A DNA stretch of 64,000 bases from Candidatus Scybalocola faecigallinarum (GTDB taxonomy: Bacteria; Bacillota; Clostridia; Lachnospirales; Lachnospiraceae), in contig DVIT01000028.1 of assembly GCA_018711005.1 (NCBI GenBank), positions 1 through 64,000 on the forward strand, given 5' to 3'. The translations under genes and the position numbers were made by a program. Below, in pieces: positions 8,711-17,674 of the stretch (positions within the stretch are counted from its first letter, which is position 1; each line of letters starts with the position of its first letter). A model generated the notes under the pieces. That model was given only the letters and a program-made list of their open reading frames with translations, did no database searches and was not told where the DNA came from.

Positions 8711-9823
8711 TTAAGCGTAGGCTTCTACCATAAAACAGCCGCTGTCTTCCCAGGCATCCACAAAAGCATCCATTGGGACCATGGCGCCGCCTCCATTGGA
8801 CGCCCCGGGATCATTAATGATCACCATAGGTTCTGCCGGATTACTGTAATCAATGCCGGTTACCTGGATGGCATGATCCGCGTCCATGCCCGGGCCAAAC
8901 ATTTCTTCATTTTCCCCGCTCCACAGCTCGCCGCTGTCAACCCCAACGATCACCTGTCCGCCGCTGGCCAGACACTGCTCAATATCAGACATGGTGCTGC
9001 CCATGTTCTGCTCCACATGTAACCCCATATGCGCCAGGATATTTCCCACATCCTCCATGGTCGTCCCGCCTTCCAGATCATACCAGCCATTTTCCTCTGC
9101 CAGCTCCCTTAATTCTCCTTCGGAAAATTCCTGTCCGGTCAGCTGCTCAAGGACAAATTCCTGGGATGCCACAGCGCAGCTGGTGCCTGTTTCCTGCCAG
9201 TGCCAGTTCTCCATGTTTCCCGCCGGATCTCCCACAATACTGTCCATATCCGCCTGAGAAGGATCAAAAGTTTCATAAGCCGGGGCCGCGCCGCTGTCCT
9301 CAGGATAAATGGGGGAATACTGATCCACCGGCTCCATGGTTCCGTTTCCGTCTGTATCCATAAATTCTCCGGAAGCCTCAAAAATCCCGTCCCCGTTATA
9401 ATCCTCCGCTGTAATCATGTAATCTGCCTGGCCGTCTCCATTAAAATCCGAAACCGTTGTGGCAGAATAATAATCCATGATCCCATCCAGGTCTGTATCC
9501 GACGCAATCTCCGTCTGCACCGTATCCACAATGCCGTCTCCGTCCAGATCCAGCTGCTGCTCCACCACCAGGGTCTCCGCGATTCCGTCCCCATTTAAGT
9601 CCTCCTGGGACTGAAACAGCAGTCCATCCATGATCCCATCCCCATCCAGGTCCACCGGCGTACCGGCGCTGACCGGCTGGTACATTTCCATAGGATCCTG
9701 GTCTGCGTGCTGAGGCTGGTACATCTCCATAGGATCCTGATCTGCGTGCTGGGGCTGATACATCTCAAGATCATCATCTCCGCCATCGCCTAAACCGATC
9801 AAATCTAAAAAATCTTCAAACAT
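8711..9823 (-). CDS. Ca-binding-loop (DxDGDG) repeat protein with C39/papain-like cysteine protease domain
   Basis: Tandem EMYQPQHADQDPM repeats; DLDGDGIMDG / DLNGDGIAET / DLDGDGIVDT / DFNGDGQADY / DYNGDGIFEA loops; C-term ETGTSCAVASQEFVLEQLTG ... DHAIQVTGIDYSNP...VIINDPG (Cys ... His ... Asp/Asn order). No signal peptide visible. Confidence 0.75.
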   Translation of the reverse strand: MFEDFLDLIGLGDGGDDDLEMYQPQHADQDPMEMYQPQHADQDPMEMYQPVSAGTPVDLDGDGIMDGLLFQSQEDLNGDGIAETLVVEQQLDLDGDGIVDTVQTEIASDTDLDGIMDYYSATTVSDFNGDGQADYMITAEDYNGDGIFEASGEFMDTDGNGTMEPVDQYSPIYPEDSGAAPAYETFDPSQADMDSIVGDPAGNMENWHWQETGTSCAVASQEFVLEQLTGQEFSEGELRELAEENGWYDLEGGTTMEDVGNILAHMGLHVEQNMGSTMSDIEQCLASGGQVIVGVDSGELWSGENEEMFGPGMDADHAIQVTGIDYSNPAEPMVIINDPGASNGGGAMVPMDAFVDAWEDSGCFMVEAYA

Positions 9824-10026
9824 ACAAGACGCTCCTTTCCTGCTGTGTTTCCCACAGCATATATACTTTGTTTAGATAAACTTATTGTACTATCCGGAAA
9901 AAAATCTGTCTTAAATACGGAAAATTCGGATATGGATCCGGAAAAAACGGCGCCTTTATCACAAAAAGAGCTGGCCCATAAAGGCAGGCCATATTCCTAA
10001 AAACCTGTCTGCGATCGATCCATTCC

Positions 10027-10755
10027 TTACGTTTCCGAATGAATAAATCGCTCATATATCTCCTTTGCCTGGCTGTACATCCGCCGGCTGATCAGGATCT
10101 CCTCATTGGAATATAAAATAAATACATGATTTTTTGTGTCCAAACATCGGATCATGTGCATGTTTACAATATAGCTTTGGTGGCATCTTAAGAAAAAATC
10201 CGGCAAAACCTTTCCTATATCATCCAGTTTTGCGGTAAATATGTAATTTCTGGCATTTCTGGTCTGATACAAAATCACCTTTTTAGCATTACTTTCAAAA
10301 TAACAAATCTCGTCAAAAGGCAGACGCATTTGCTCACCTTCAAATTTAAACGGAAAATACAGTTTTCGTTCCTGCTTCTGGTGCCAGGCCACCAGCACCT
10401 TTAAACACTGTAAAATCTGTTCAGATGCATTAGGATCGCTGATAAACCCGGATGGCCGGATGAAAAGGGTCTTCACGAGGCCGGAAATATCCGGTCCCAT
10501 ATACACCCAGGAGCCTCTCAGACTGCAGTCCCTGAAATAGGCCGCCAGCTTAAATCCAAGTTCATACCGGGAAAAATCAACGAAAAAAATATCTTCCTCT
10601 GAAGCAGACTTTAAAAGATATTTCGCCGCATCTTCAAATTTTGCGCAAGCCATCAGTCGGAAGGTAATCCGCTCCCTTCGGAAATATCCTGCCATGGTTT
10701 CATATATCTGCTTTAAGCGATCCATTTTTTCATAATAGATAAACACACGTACCAT
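10027..10755 (-). CDS. LytTR DNA-binding domain transcriptional regulator
   Basis: C-term FPFDEICYFESNAKKVILYQ...DDIGKVLPDFFLRCHQSYIVNMHMI...ILISRRMYSQAKEIYERF is LytTR. Start MVRVFIYYEK chosen over upstream extension. Confidence 0.8.
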   Translation of the reverse strand: MVRVFIYYEKMDRLKQIYETMAGYFRRERITFRLMACAKFEDAAKYLLKSASEEDIFFVDFSRYELGFKLAAYFRDCSLRGSWVYMGPDISGLVKTLFIRPSGFISDPNASEQILQCLKVLVAWHQKQERKLYFPFKFEGEQMRLPFDEICYFESNAKKVILYQTRNARNYIFTAKLDDIGKVLPDFFLRCHQSYIVNMHMIRCLDTKNHVFILYSNEEILISRRMYSQAKEIYERFIHSET

Positions 10756-10944
10756 TGCGTCAGTCCTCCTGATATTGACCATATACGTACAAGACGTCTC
10801 TGACAAGGGAAGGACGGCAAAATATAATATACGGCGGCAAAAAATTATTTCTGTACACAGATAAGCAATAACCTGCACTCACCCCTGTAAAAATTTTTCT
10901 TCGTATTGACTTTTCCCCCAAATCGTGATAACCTTATAAAATCT

Positions 10945-11040
10945 GATTGAGGGAGTAGCAAGCGCCTGCTGCGCAGCAAGTCAACATACTGGCCCGACCG
11001 CCTGGCTTGCTTTAATATGCGAGACTCATGTATGACCGTT
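10945..11040 (+). ncRNA. yybP-ykoY-type Mn2+ riboswitch
   Basis: GGGAGTAGC ... GCAAGC/GCTTGC pairing ... TGCGAGACT conserved elements directly upstream of mntP and followed by an intrinsic terminator. Confidence 0.7.
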
Positions 11041-11076
11041 TTGTGCTGTACATGGATCTCTTTTTTTATGTATCGG

Positions 11077-11114
11077 ACTCAGGTACAGCTGACACGGCTG
11101 TATCTGAGTTTTTT
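11077..11114 (+). terminator. Riboswitch-associated intrinsic terminator
   Basis: ACTCAGGTACAGC-TGACACG-GCTGTATCTGAGT followed by TTTTTT. Confidence 0.8.
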
Positions 11115-11241
11115 ATATTTCCGGGTATTATTTCAATATCCCGGCGCATAAAATCCCTCCAGGCAGGGAGGTGGAACATTCGTAAATCGAACATTTTCAA
11201 GGAATTTCATAAAAAAACAATAAAAATTGGAGGAAGAAAAA

Positions 11242-11823
11242 ATGGATTTTATGTTTTTTCTTAACGCTGTCGCCTTTGGCGTCGGCCTTGCCATGGACGC
11301 CTTCTCTGTCTCCATGGCCAACGGTCTTAACGAGCCAACTATGCGGAAACGCAAAATGTGCGCGATTGCAGGCACATTTACATTCTTCCAGACATTAATG
11401 CCGCTTTTAGGATACTTCTGTGTCCACACCATCGCCAGCCTTTTTGAGGCCTTCCAGAAGTTTATCCCATGGATCGCCCTGATTCTGCTCTGTTTTATCG
11501 GCGGAAAAATGCTTTTAGAAGGAATCCGCAATAAAGACGGGGATGTGGAAACGCCTGCCGTAGGCTTCAGCGCACTGATCGTCCAGGGTATCGCCACATC
11601 TATCGACGCTCTGTCTGTAGGCTTTACCATTGCCGAACTTTCATGGGCCGAGGCCATCATCGAGGCTCTGATCATTGGCGCGGTTACCTTTGTCATCTGC
11701 CTGGGCGGCGTATTCATTGGCAGGAAGTTTGGAACAAAGCTTGCCAATAAAGCTTCCATTTTAGGCGGCATTATCCTTATATTTATCGGCATTGAAATAT
11801 TTGTCAGTGGAATGATCGGCTGA
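11242..11823 (+). CDS. mntP: Manganese efflux pump MntP
   Basis: GVGLAMDAFSVSMANGL and repeat GIATSIDALSVGFT; six-TM protein; SD GGAGGAAG before ATG at 11242. Confidence 0.92.
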   Translation: MDFMFFLNAVAFGVGLAMDAFSVSMANGLNEPTMRKRKMCAIAGTFTFFQTLMPLLGYFCVHTIASLFEAFQKFIPWIALILLCFIGGKMLLEGIRNKDGDVETPAVGFSALIVQGIATSIDALSVGFTIAELSWAEAIIEALIIGAVTFVICLGGVFIGRKFGTKLANKASILGGIILIFIGIEIFVSGMIG

Positions 11824-12078
11824 GAAAATAAGAAAGTTTATAAAGAAATCATCCCGGCCGCAATATTTGCGGCAATCGTTTAAAGAAAGGAATACAATTA
11901 TGATATACGGATCACAAATACCTGTCTGTCTGATACAGCAAGTCTGTCCCAAAAAACAAAGCATCTCCGGCTTAGCCGGAGATGCCCTGTAAAATTAATC
12001 CATATTCAGGATCTTTTCCCAAAGGCAGGTTTCAGTCTGATGACTTCGTTTTCCCCTGCCTGGAAACCAGCACAATGA

Positions 12079-12312
12079 TTACATGCCGGAATTCTGTCCG
12101 GACATCTGTTCTTCCTGTCTCTTGATCATACGGCGAACCATCTCTCCGCCAATAGATCCGGTCTGAGCGCTGGTCAGATCGCCATTATAGCCCTGCTTTA
12201 AATTTACGCCCAGCTCATTGGCAATCTCCATTTTAAATCTGTTCATTGCTTCTTTTGCTTCAGGTACTTCCATACGGCTGCCGTTGGAACCTGTTCCGCT
12301 TGTGTTTGACAT
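12079..12312 (-). CDS. Small acid-soluble spore protein, alpha/beta type
   Basis: KEAMNRFKMEIANELGVNLKQGYNGDLTSAQTGSIGGEMVRRMIKRQEEQ. Confidence 0.93.
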   Translation of the reverse strand: MSNTSGTGSNGSRMEVPEAKEAMNRFKMEIANELGVNLKQGYNGDLTSAQTGSIGGEMVRRMIKRQEEQMSGQNSGM

Positions 12313-12414
12313 GGTCTTTTCCTCCATATAAGATAATAGATTTATCAGACATATTTATGTCTGTAATGGTATTATCTGCAATACGTGCAATTATATGTTG
12401 GAAGTTTGTTACAG

Positions 12415-12885
12415 TCAGACAATCAGGCCATAGTCCGCAGGATCCGCCTGGCTTAACGTGCTGTTATGATATTTCGGCGACCATGTCACTTCATCGCCAA
12501 ACCAGTCCAGGGGCAAAAAATCCTGAGCCTCCTCTGTCGTGCCAAACTCAACCTCAGCGACCACCAGACCGGTAAAGGCCCCCTCAAATATGTCCAGCTC
12601 AACGTTCAAATATTCGCTTATAGGAATACAGTACCGTTTTTTCGTAATGAGATTACCGTCAGTCTTGGCCTTTAAATGCCCATAAGCATCTTCGTTTAAA
12701 GGCAGATTATATTCGGAACGGGTCATCAAGCCGGCAGATTTATAGGTCAGGTAATACTCATGATCCTGGCGCCTTATACGGACTACAGGATCTGTACATA
12801 AATATCCCTGCTCGATCTGGTGACAGGGATATGCCGCCAGATCCTCAGGCAGTTTTTTAACGAGGAACTTTCTCTCAATTTCCAT
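12415..12885 (-). CDS. CYTH domain-containing protein
   Basis: MEIERKFLVKKLPEDL...IEQGYLCTDPVVRIRRQDHEYYLTYKSAG...VAEVEFGTTEEAQDFLPLDWFGDEVT. Confidence 0.93.
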   Translation of the reverse strand: MEIERKFLVKKLPEDLAAYPCHQIEQGYLCTDPVVRIRRQDHEYYLTYKSAGLMTRSEYNLPLNEDAYGHLKAKTDGNLITKKRYCIPISEYLNVELDIFEGAFTGLVVAEVEFGTTEEAQDFLPLDWFGDEVTWSPKYHNSTLSQADPADYGLIV

Positions 12886-12937
12886 AATGCATTATTCTCC
12901 ATCATCCGCAGATGCAAGCCCCATAAACAGGAATGGC

Positions 12938-14302
12938 TTAGCGTTTTTCAAGAGGCACATAAGGCAAATGCTCCTGAACCGCCTTGTATGCCGGACGGAT
13001 GATCTTATCCGAATTGATCAATTCTTCAATACGGTGGGCGCTCCAGCCGACAATACGGGCTGTAGCAAACATAGGTGTAAACAATTTTGTAGGAAGATCC
13101 AGCATACTGTACACAAATCCGCTGTAAAAGTCCACATTGGCGCTGACGCCTTTGTAGATGCGCCGTTCTTCTCCGATCACCTCCGGAGCCAGACGCTCGA
13201 TCATGGAATACAGTTCAAAGTCACTTTCTCTGTGCTTTTCAACAGCCAACTTTTCAACAAATGCTTTAAAGATCGTCGCTCTTGGGTCTGAAATAGAATA
13301 TACGGCATGGCCCATACCATAGATCAGGCCCTTTTTATCAAAGGCTTCCTTGTGGAGCAGCTTTTTCAGATAACCTCTTACTTCCTCTTCGTCCTTTGGA
13401 TCTGTTAAATGCTCCTTCATATCGTGGAACATTTCCACAACCTTAATATTCGCTCCGCCGTGCTTCGGTCCCTTTAAAGAACCCAGGGCAGCTGCAATAG
13501 TCGAATAGGTGTCTGTACCGGAAGATGAAACCACATGCGTGGTAAACGTAGAGTTGTTTCCGCCGCCATGATCCATATGGAGTACCAGGGCAAGATCCAG
13601 CACAGTGGCTTCCATAGGCGTATAACTCATATCCGGACGAAGCATACGCAGGATATTTTCTGCAGTAGAAAGCTCCGGATCCGGATTATGTATATAGAAG
13701 CTGTCACCGCAAATGTAGTGATTATACGCCTGATATCCATAAACAGACAGCATTGGGAATACACTGATCAGCATCAGTGACTGACGCAGAACATTAGGTA
13801 TGGTCGTATCGTCCGGCTTATCATCATAGGCATATAAAGTCAGGACGCTGCGGGCCAGCGTGTTCATCATGTCGTTGCTGGGCGCCTTCATGATCACATC
13901 ACGCACAAAATTTGTGGGAAGTGAACGATAAGACGACAGTACATCTTTAAATTCCTTCAGTTGGGTCATATCCGGCAGCGTGCCAAACAAAAGCAGGTAA
14001 GCGACCTCCTCAAATCCAAACCGCTTTTCACTGATAAATCCGTGGACAATATCATTGATACTGATTCCCCGGTAATACAGCTCACCATCGCAGGGTACGG
14101 ACTTTCCGTCCACAACTTTCGATGAGATAATATCGGAAATATGTGTCAGACCTGCCACAACACCTTTTCCGTTAATGTCTCGAAGGCCCCTCTTTACGTC
14201 GTACTTTGTGTAAAGCTCCGGATTGATCACACCACTTTCATTGCACTTCCCGGCATATTCGAGAATCTCCGGTGTAATTTCATTAATGTCTCTCTCAGCC
14301 AT
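12938..14302 (-). CDS. Citrate/2-methylcitrate synthase
   Basis: HMDHGGGNNSTFTTHVVSSSGTDTYSTIAAALGSLKGPKHGGANIKV; YGMGHAVYSISDPRA; NVDFYSGFVYSMLDLP. Confidence 0.93.
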   Translation of the reverse strand: MAERDINEITPEILEYAGKCNESGVINPELYTKYDVKRGLRDINGKGVVAGLTHISDIISSKVVDGKSVPCDGELYYRGISINDIVHGFISEKRFGFEEVAYLLLFGTLPDMTQLKEFKDVLSSYRSLPTNFVRDVIMKAPSNDMMNTLARSVLTLYAYDDKPDDTTIPNVLRQSLMLISVFPMLSVYGYQAYNHYICGDSFYIHNPDPELSTAENILRMLRPDMSYTPMEATVLDLALVLHMDHGGGNNSTFTTHVVSSSGTDTYSTIAAALGSLKGPKHGGANIKVVEMFHDMKEHLTDPKDEEEVRGYLKKLLHKEAFDKKGLIYGMGHAVYSISDPRATIFKAFVEKLAVEKHRESDFELYSMIERLAPEVIGEERRIYKGVSANVDFYSGFVYSMLDLPTKLFTPMFATARIVGWSAHRIEELINSDKIIRPAYKAVQEHLPYVPLEKR

Positions 14303-14812
14303 AAGCCACCCACCTCTCTGATAATATAAAAAATAGTAAAAGTCATCCTCTGAAAAATGATTCAGCCGGACTTTTAATACAATGATAACATTTTTACAGG
14401 TACGTCCTGGGGATTAAATATATCCTGTCAAAAAAGCTTTCACCATAAACGCTTTCCCGACAAGATCCATGAAATGAATAAAAAACTATATGTCACATGA
14501 AATCAGGCTATAGATATGTCCTCCACAATATCTTCTGCCTGTTGTAGATGAATTGAATTGATTACATAATTATAAATAATATCGTTTGCTTGCTTTCAAT
14601 CGTCCATATAGTACCCTCTGAATATCATCTGTTTTTTATAAAAACACTCTGTTCTATCATTATAAATGAAATGTCTTAAAATTGTCAACCTTTTAATCCT
14701 ATTTTCGCAACATTGCAACAACTATTCAGCCAGACATCCGGACGAGCAAAAGAACTGTTTATTTGCTCAAGATTCTTTGTCCGTCCGGACATACGGCCTT
14801 TACCCAGCTGTT

Positions 14813-15130
14813 TTATCTGGCTTTAAAGGTTGAACAGCGTGTCTCGTCACAAACACAGGCACTTGGCCCGGAAATACAGACTTCTTTGGCCTGACAGCGG
14901 TAATCTTCATTGTAGACACAGTTACATGCCTTGCACTCAATATCTACGGACGGATTTTTTTCATGGCTGCGGCAGCTGTTGACAGCGTTTTCTCTCCGCT
15001 CCTGGAAATTATCGCAGCAGGTTTCCGACTCTGTTTTTGCATTAATGCCGCCTACGCAAATATGAGATATACAGCAATAAGGACTTTCATTGTGCATACA
15101 GTTTTTTGCATTACATTTTAAATTTGTCAT
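14813..15130 (-). CDS. DUF1540 domain-containing protein
   Basis: Two Cys motifs C.A.NCMHN....C....I.V and C.ACNCVYNEDYRCQAKEVCISG. Confidence 0.85.
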   Translation of the reverse strand: MTNLKCNAKNCMHNESPYCCISHICVGGINAKTESETCCDNFQERRENAVNSCRSHEKNPSVDIECKACNCVYNEDYRCQAKEVCISGPSACVCDETRCSTFKAR

Positions 15131-15268
15131 AAATCATTCCTCCTTACCTTCATTAGGATGACCCGACCACTTAAAATTTATACATTCAGCCCTGAAAGCA
15201 TCAAAAACTGTTGACAAAGCCGCCGCTGTTTGCTATGATTAATATCGCTTTAAAAAATGAATTTTTAT

Positions 15269-15341
15269 TGGGCTATCGCCAAGCGGTAAGGCACAGGACT
15301 TTGACTCCTGCATTACGTTGGTTCGAATCCAACTAGCCCAG
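15269..15341 (+). tRNA. tRNA-Gln(TTG)
   Basis: Cloverleaf: acceptor TGGGCTA/TAGCCCA, anticodon loop CTTTGAC, T-arm GGTTCGAATCC. Confidence 0.95.
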
Positions 15342-15379
15342 CTTGCAGGGTAATCCGTTACCCTGCATTTATATTGTAT

Positions 15380-15452
15380 GGGATATTAGCTCAGTTGGTA
15401 GAGCACCAGACTTTTAATCTGGGTGTCCGGGGTTCGAACCCCCGATGTCTCA
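15380..15452 (+). tRNA. tRNA-Lys(TTT)
   Basis: Acceptor GGGATAT/ATGTCTC, anticodon stem CCAGA-CTTTTAA-TCTGG, T-arm GGTTCGAACC. Confidence 0.95.
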
Positions 15453-15460
15453 TTTAATAT

Positions 15461-15540
15461 GCGGATGTGGCGGAACTGGCAGACGCGCCAGACTTAGGAT
15501 CTGGTACTTCGGTGTGCAGGTTCGATTCCTGTCATCCGCA
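15461..15540 (+). tRNA. tRNA-Leu(TAG)
   Basis: Acceptor GCGGATG/CATCCGC, anticodon stem CCAGA-CTTAGGA-TCTGG, short class II variable arm. Confidence 0.94.
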
Positions 15541-15566
15541 TTTTATTTTTATTATCTTTTGGTTTT

Positions 15567-15833
15567 TCAAATACTATCTTTTGGTTTTTCATAGGTCATT
15601 GCCTCAGGGCTGTCACATATACCTTTTGTGGTAGGATCTGTAACAATTCCCAATATCGTCAATATGGCAAAGACAGCATTGATCACAGTCAGCAATTTAT
15701 TTCCCAGATCTCCCAGATCAAGCGTATAGCCAAAAATCGCAGCAATAACCTGGATCAGTAAAAGTACGGCCGGGATCAGTGCCAGCCAGAAGCTTTTATT
15801 TTTCAGCCTGACAAGCCAGTTAATTTTTTTCAT
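15567..15833 (-). CDS. Phage holin family protein
   Basis: MKKINWLVRLKNKSFWLALIPAVLLLIQVIAAIFGYTLDLGDLGNKLLTVINAVFAILTILGIVTDPTTKGICDS, typical phi-LC3-type holin. Confidence 0.88.
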   Translation of the reverse strand: MKKINWLVRLKNKSFWLALIPAVLLLIQVIAAIFGYTLDLGDLGNKLLTVINAVFAILTILGIVTDPTTKGICDSPEAMTYEKPKDSI

Positions 15834-15921
15834 GTGCCATACCTTCCCTGTCTGTTTTTCAGACAATTATCGCGTTTACTCTATATAATATGTGCTTCGA
15901 CACATTTTGACCGGTATACCA

Positions 15922-15956
15922 AAAAAAAATGCTGTTTGAAACCAAACAGCATTTTT
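15922..15956 (-). terminator. Intrinsic terminator for minus-strand tRNA cluster
   Basis: Hairpin AAAATGCTGTTTG-AAAC-CAAACAGCATTTT flanked by A/T runs (T-run on minus strand). Confidence 0.8.
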
Positions 15957-15959
15957 CAA

Positions 15960-16034
15960 GGTGGATACAGGGACTCGAACCCTGGGCCTCCAGAGCCACA
16001 ATCTGGCGCGCTAACCAACTGCGCCATACCCACC
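15960..16034 (-). tRNA. tRNA-His(GTG)
   Basis: Reverse complement GGTGGGTATGGCGCAGTTGGTTAGCGC...CCAGA-TTGTGGC-TCTGG...GGTTCGAGTCC... Confidence 0.95.
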
Positions 16035-16056
16035 ATATCAATATTAAATTGATAAA

Positions 16057-16130
<74 letters not shown>

Positions 16131-16153
16131 ATCTGCTTCCTTTGCTCAAGGAA

Positions 16154-16224
16154 AGCGGGTGATGGGAATCGAACCCACGTATCTAGCTTGGAAGGCTAGT
16201 GTTCTACCATTGAACTACACCCGC
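16154..16224 (-). tRNA. tRNA-Gly(TCC)
   Basis: Reverse complement GCGGGTGTAGTTCAATGGTAGAAC...CTAGC-CTTCCAA-GCTAG...GGTTCGATTCC. Confidence 0.95.
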
Positions 16225-16250
16225 AAAAATCAGAAAATATAGGTTGGTCA

Positions 16251-16325
<75 letters not shown>

Positions 16326-16518
16326 GGGAATCCTGCGTTTCAGAGGTTTTCCCGAACGCAAGATATACTTTACCATAGCTTCCTTTATATGTCAACACTT
16401 TTTTTATTTATTTTTTAAATTTTTTCAACTATTCATCCATAAGCGAGGATTTAGCTGCGTTAGCAGCGAAAAAGCAGCGCCAGCTGCGGATCCGAGCCGA
16501 TTCCCCCGCAGGGCCGGA

Positions 16519-17031
16519 TCAGTACCAGCCCTGGGGTCCTTCCGGACTTCCGGTCATATAATACACGGTAAAGTTTGGCTTTTCTCCTTCTGTTACTTCC
16601 ATGATCATATACGAAGGTTTGCGGTTTGCCTGCCTTGGGTAGGAAATGCTTCCCGGATTGACGACGGTTACTCCCTGATCTTCTTCGATCATCGGGCAGT
16701 GGGTATGGCCATACATAGCCACACTGCACTGGTTCTGCAGCGCTATCTGGACAAGCCGCTCTGTTCCCATGGACACGCCGTAATTATGGCCATGGCACAT
16801 AAATATCCGCACACCGCCGGCTTCAATGATCTTTTCCCTTGGATAAGGGGAAAAAAAGTCATTATTTCCGCACACCATCTCTACCGGGCATGGCGCGATG
16901 GCTTCAAGGAGATCTTCACCGCCTTCCAGATCTCCCAGATGAATAATTAAATCCAGCGGACTTTCCTGTTCAATGGCCAGCTCCATGCGGCCGTTTTTAC
17001 CATGAGAATCACTGATCACTAATATTTTCAT
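16519..17031 (-). CDS. Metallophosphoesterase, YfcE/MJ0936 family
   Basis: MKILVISDSHGKNG...HLGDLEGGED...VCGNNDFF...MCHGHNYG...YGHTHCP...NPGSISYPR. Confidence 0.93.
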   Translation of the reverse strand: MKILVISDSHGKNGRMELAIEQESPLDLIIHLGDLEGGEDLLEAIAPCPVEMVCGNNDFFSPYPREKIIEAGGVRIFMCHGHNYGVSMGTERLVQIALQNQCSVAMYGHTHCPMIEEDQGVTVVNPGSISYPRQANRKPSYMIMEVTEGEKPNFTVYYMTGSPEGPQGWY

Positions 17032-17053
17032 CTTTAACCTCAACCATCTTTTC

Positions 17054-17674
17054 TCATTTGTCAGTATGTTCACCGTTCTCAATCAGATATTCCCGGATCA
17101 CGGTTTTCATAGCCTCCAGCGCTTTCCCCCGGTGGCTGATCTTATTTTTCACCTCCGGAGGCAGCTGCGCTGTAGAGCAGCCATATTCCGGTACATAGAA
17201 AATAGGATCATAGCCAAAGCCATTTTCCCCGGCAGGCTCATATCCGATCTCGCCTTCAATAGTTCCCCGGCAGGTTTTCGTTGTTCCGTCAGGAAATACA
17301 GCCGCAATGACGCAAACGAACCGTGCGCTCCGTTCCTTGCCGGACGCATCCTTTAACTGATCGATAATATACTGATTTTTCACATCATAAGAAGTATCTT
17401 CCCCTAAAAACCTGGCGGAATAAACGCCGGGAGCTTTATCCATATAGTCCACTTCCAGTCCGGAATCGTCTGCCAGGACAAGCTCTCCGGTCCGCTCATG
17501 GATGGCCGATGCCTTGATCAGGGCATTTTCCTCAAAGGTCGTCCCGTCCTCCACAATATCCACATCAAGCCCGGCTTCCTTCATGGAGATCACTTCCACA
17601 GGAAGATCCGCCAGGATCATGCGTATTTCTTTCATCTTTCCCTCATTGCCAGTGGCAAAAATAATTTTTCTCAT
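17054..17674 (-). CDS. rdgB: XTP/dITP diphosphatase (RdgB/HAM1 family)
   Basis: KIIFATGNEGKMKEIRMIL; TFEENALIKA; LADDSGLEVDYMDKAPGVYSARF; GFGYDPIFYVPEYG; SHRGKALE. Confidence 0.95.
   Translation of the reverse strand: MRKIIFATGNEGKMKEIRMILADLPVEVISMKEAGLDVDIVEDGTTFEENALIKASAIHERTGELVLADDSGLEVDYMDKAPGVYSARFLGEDTSYDVKNQYIIDQLKDASGKERSARFVCVIAAVFPDGTTKTCRGTIEGEIGYEPAGENGFGYDPIFYVPEYGCSTAQLPPEVKNKISHRGKALEAMKTVIREYLIENGEHTDK

Noticed and set aside
10880-10945. TTGACT-N17-TAACCT as mntP promoter
   Set aside because: -10 match is weak; plausible but not supportable without transcription-start data.
14730-14795. Inverted repeat CCGGACGAGCAAA...TTTGCTC...CGTCCGG upstream/downstream of DUF1540 gene
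   Set aside because: Most simply a transcription terminator for the minus-strand DUF1540 gene; imperfect pairing and no further evidence of novelty.
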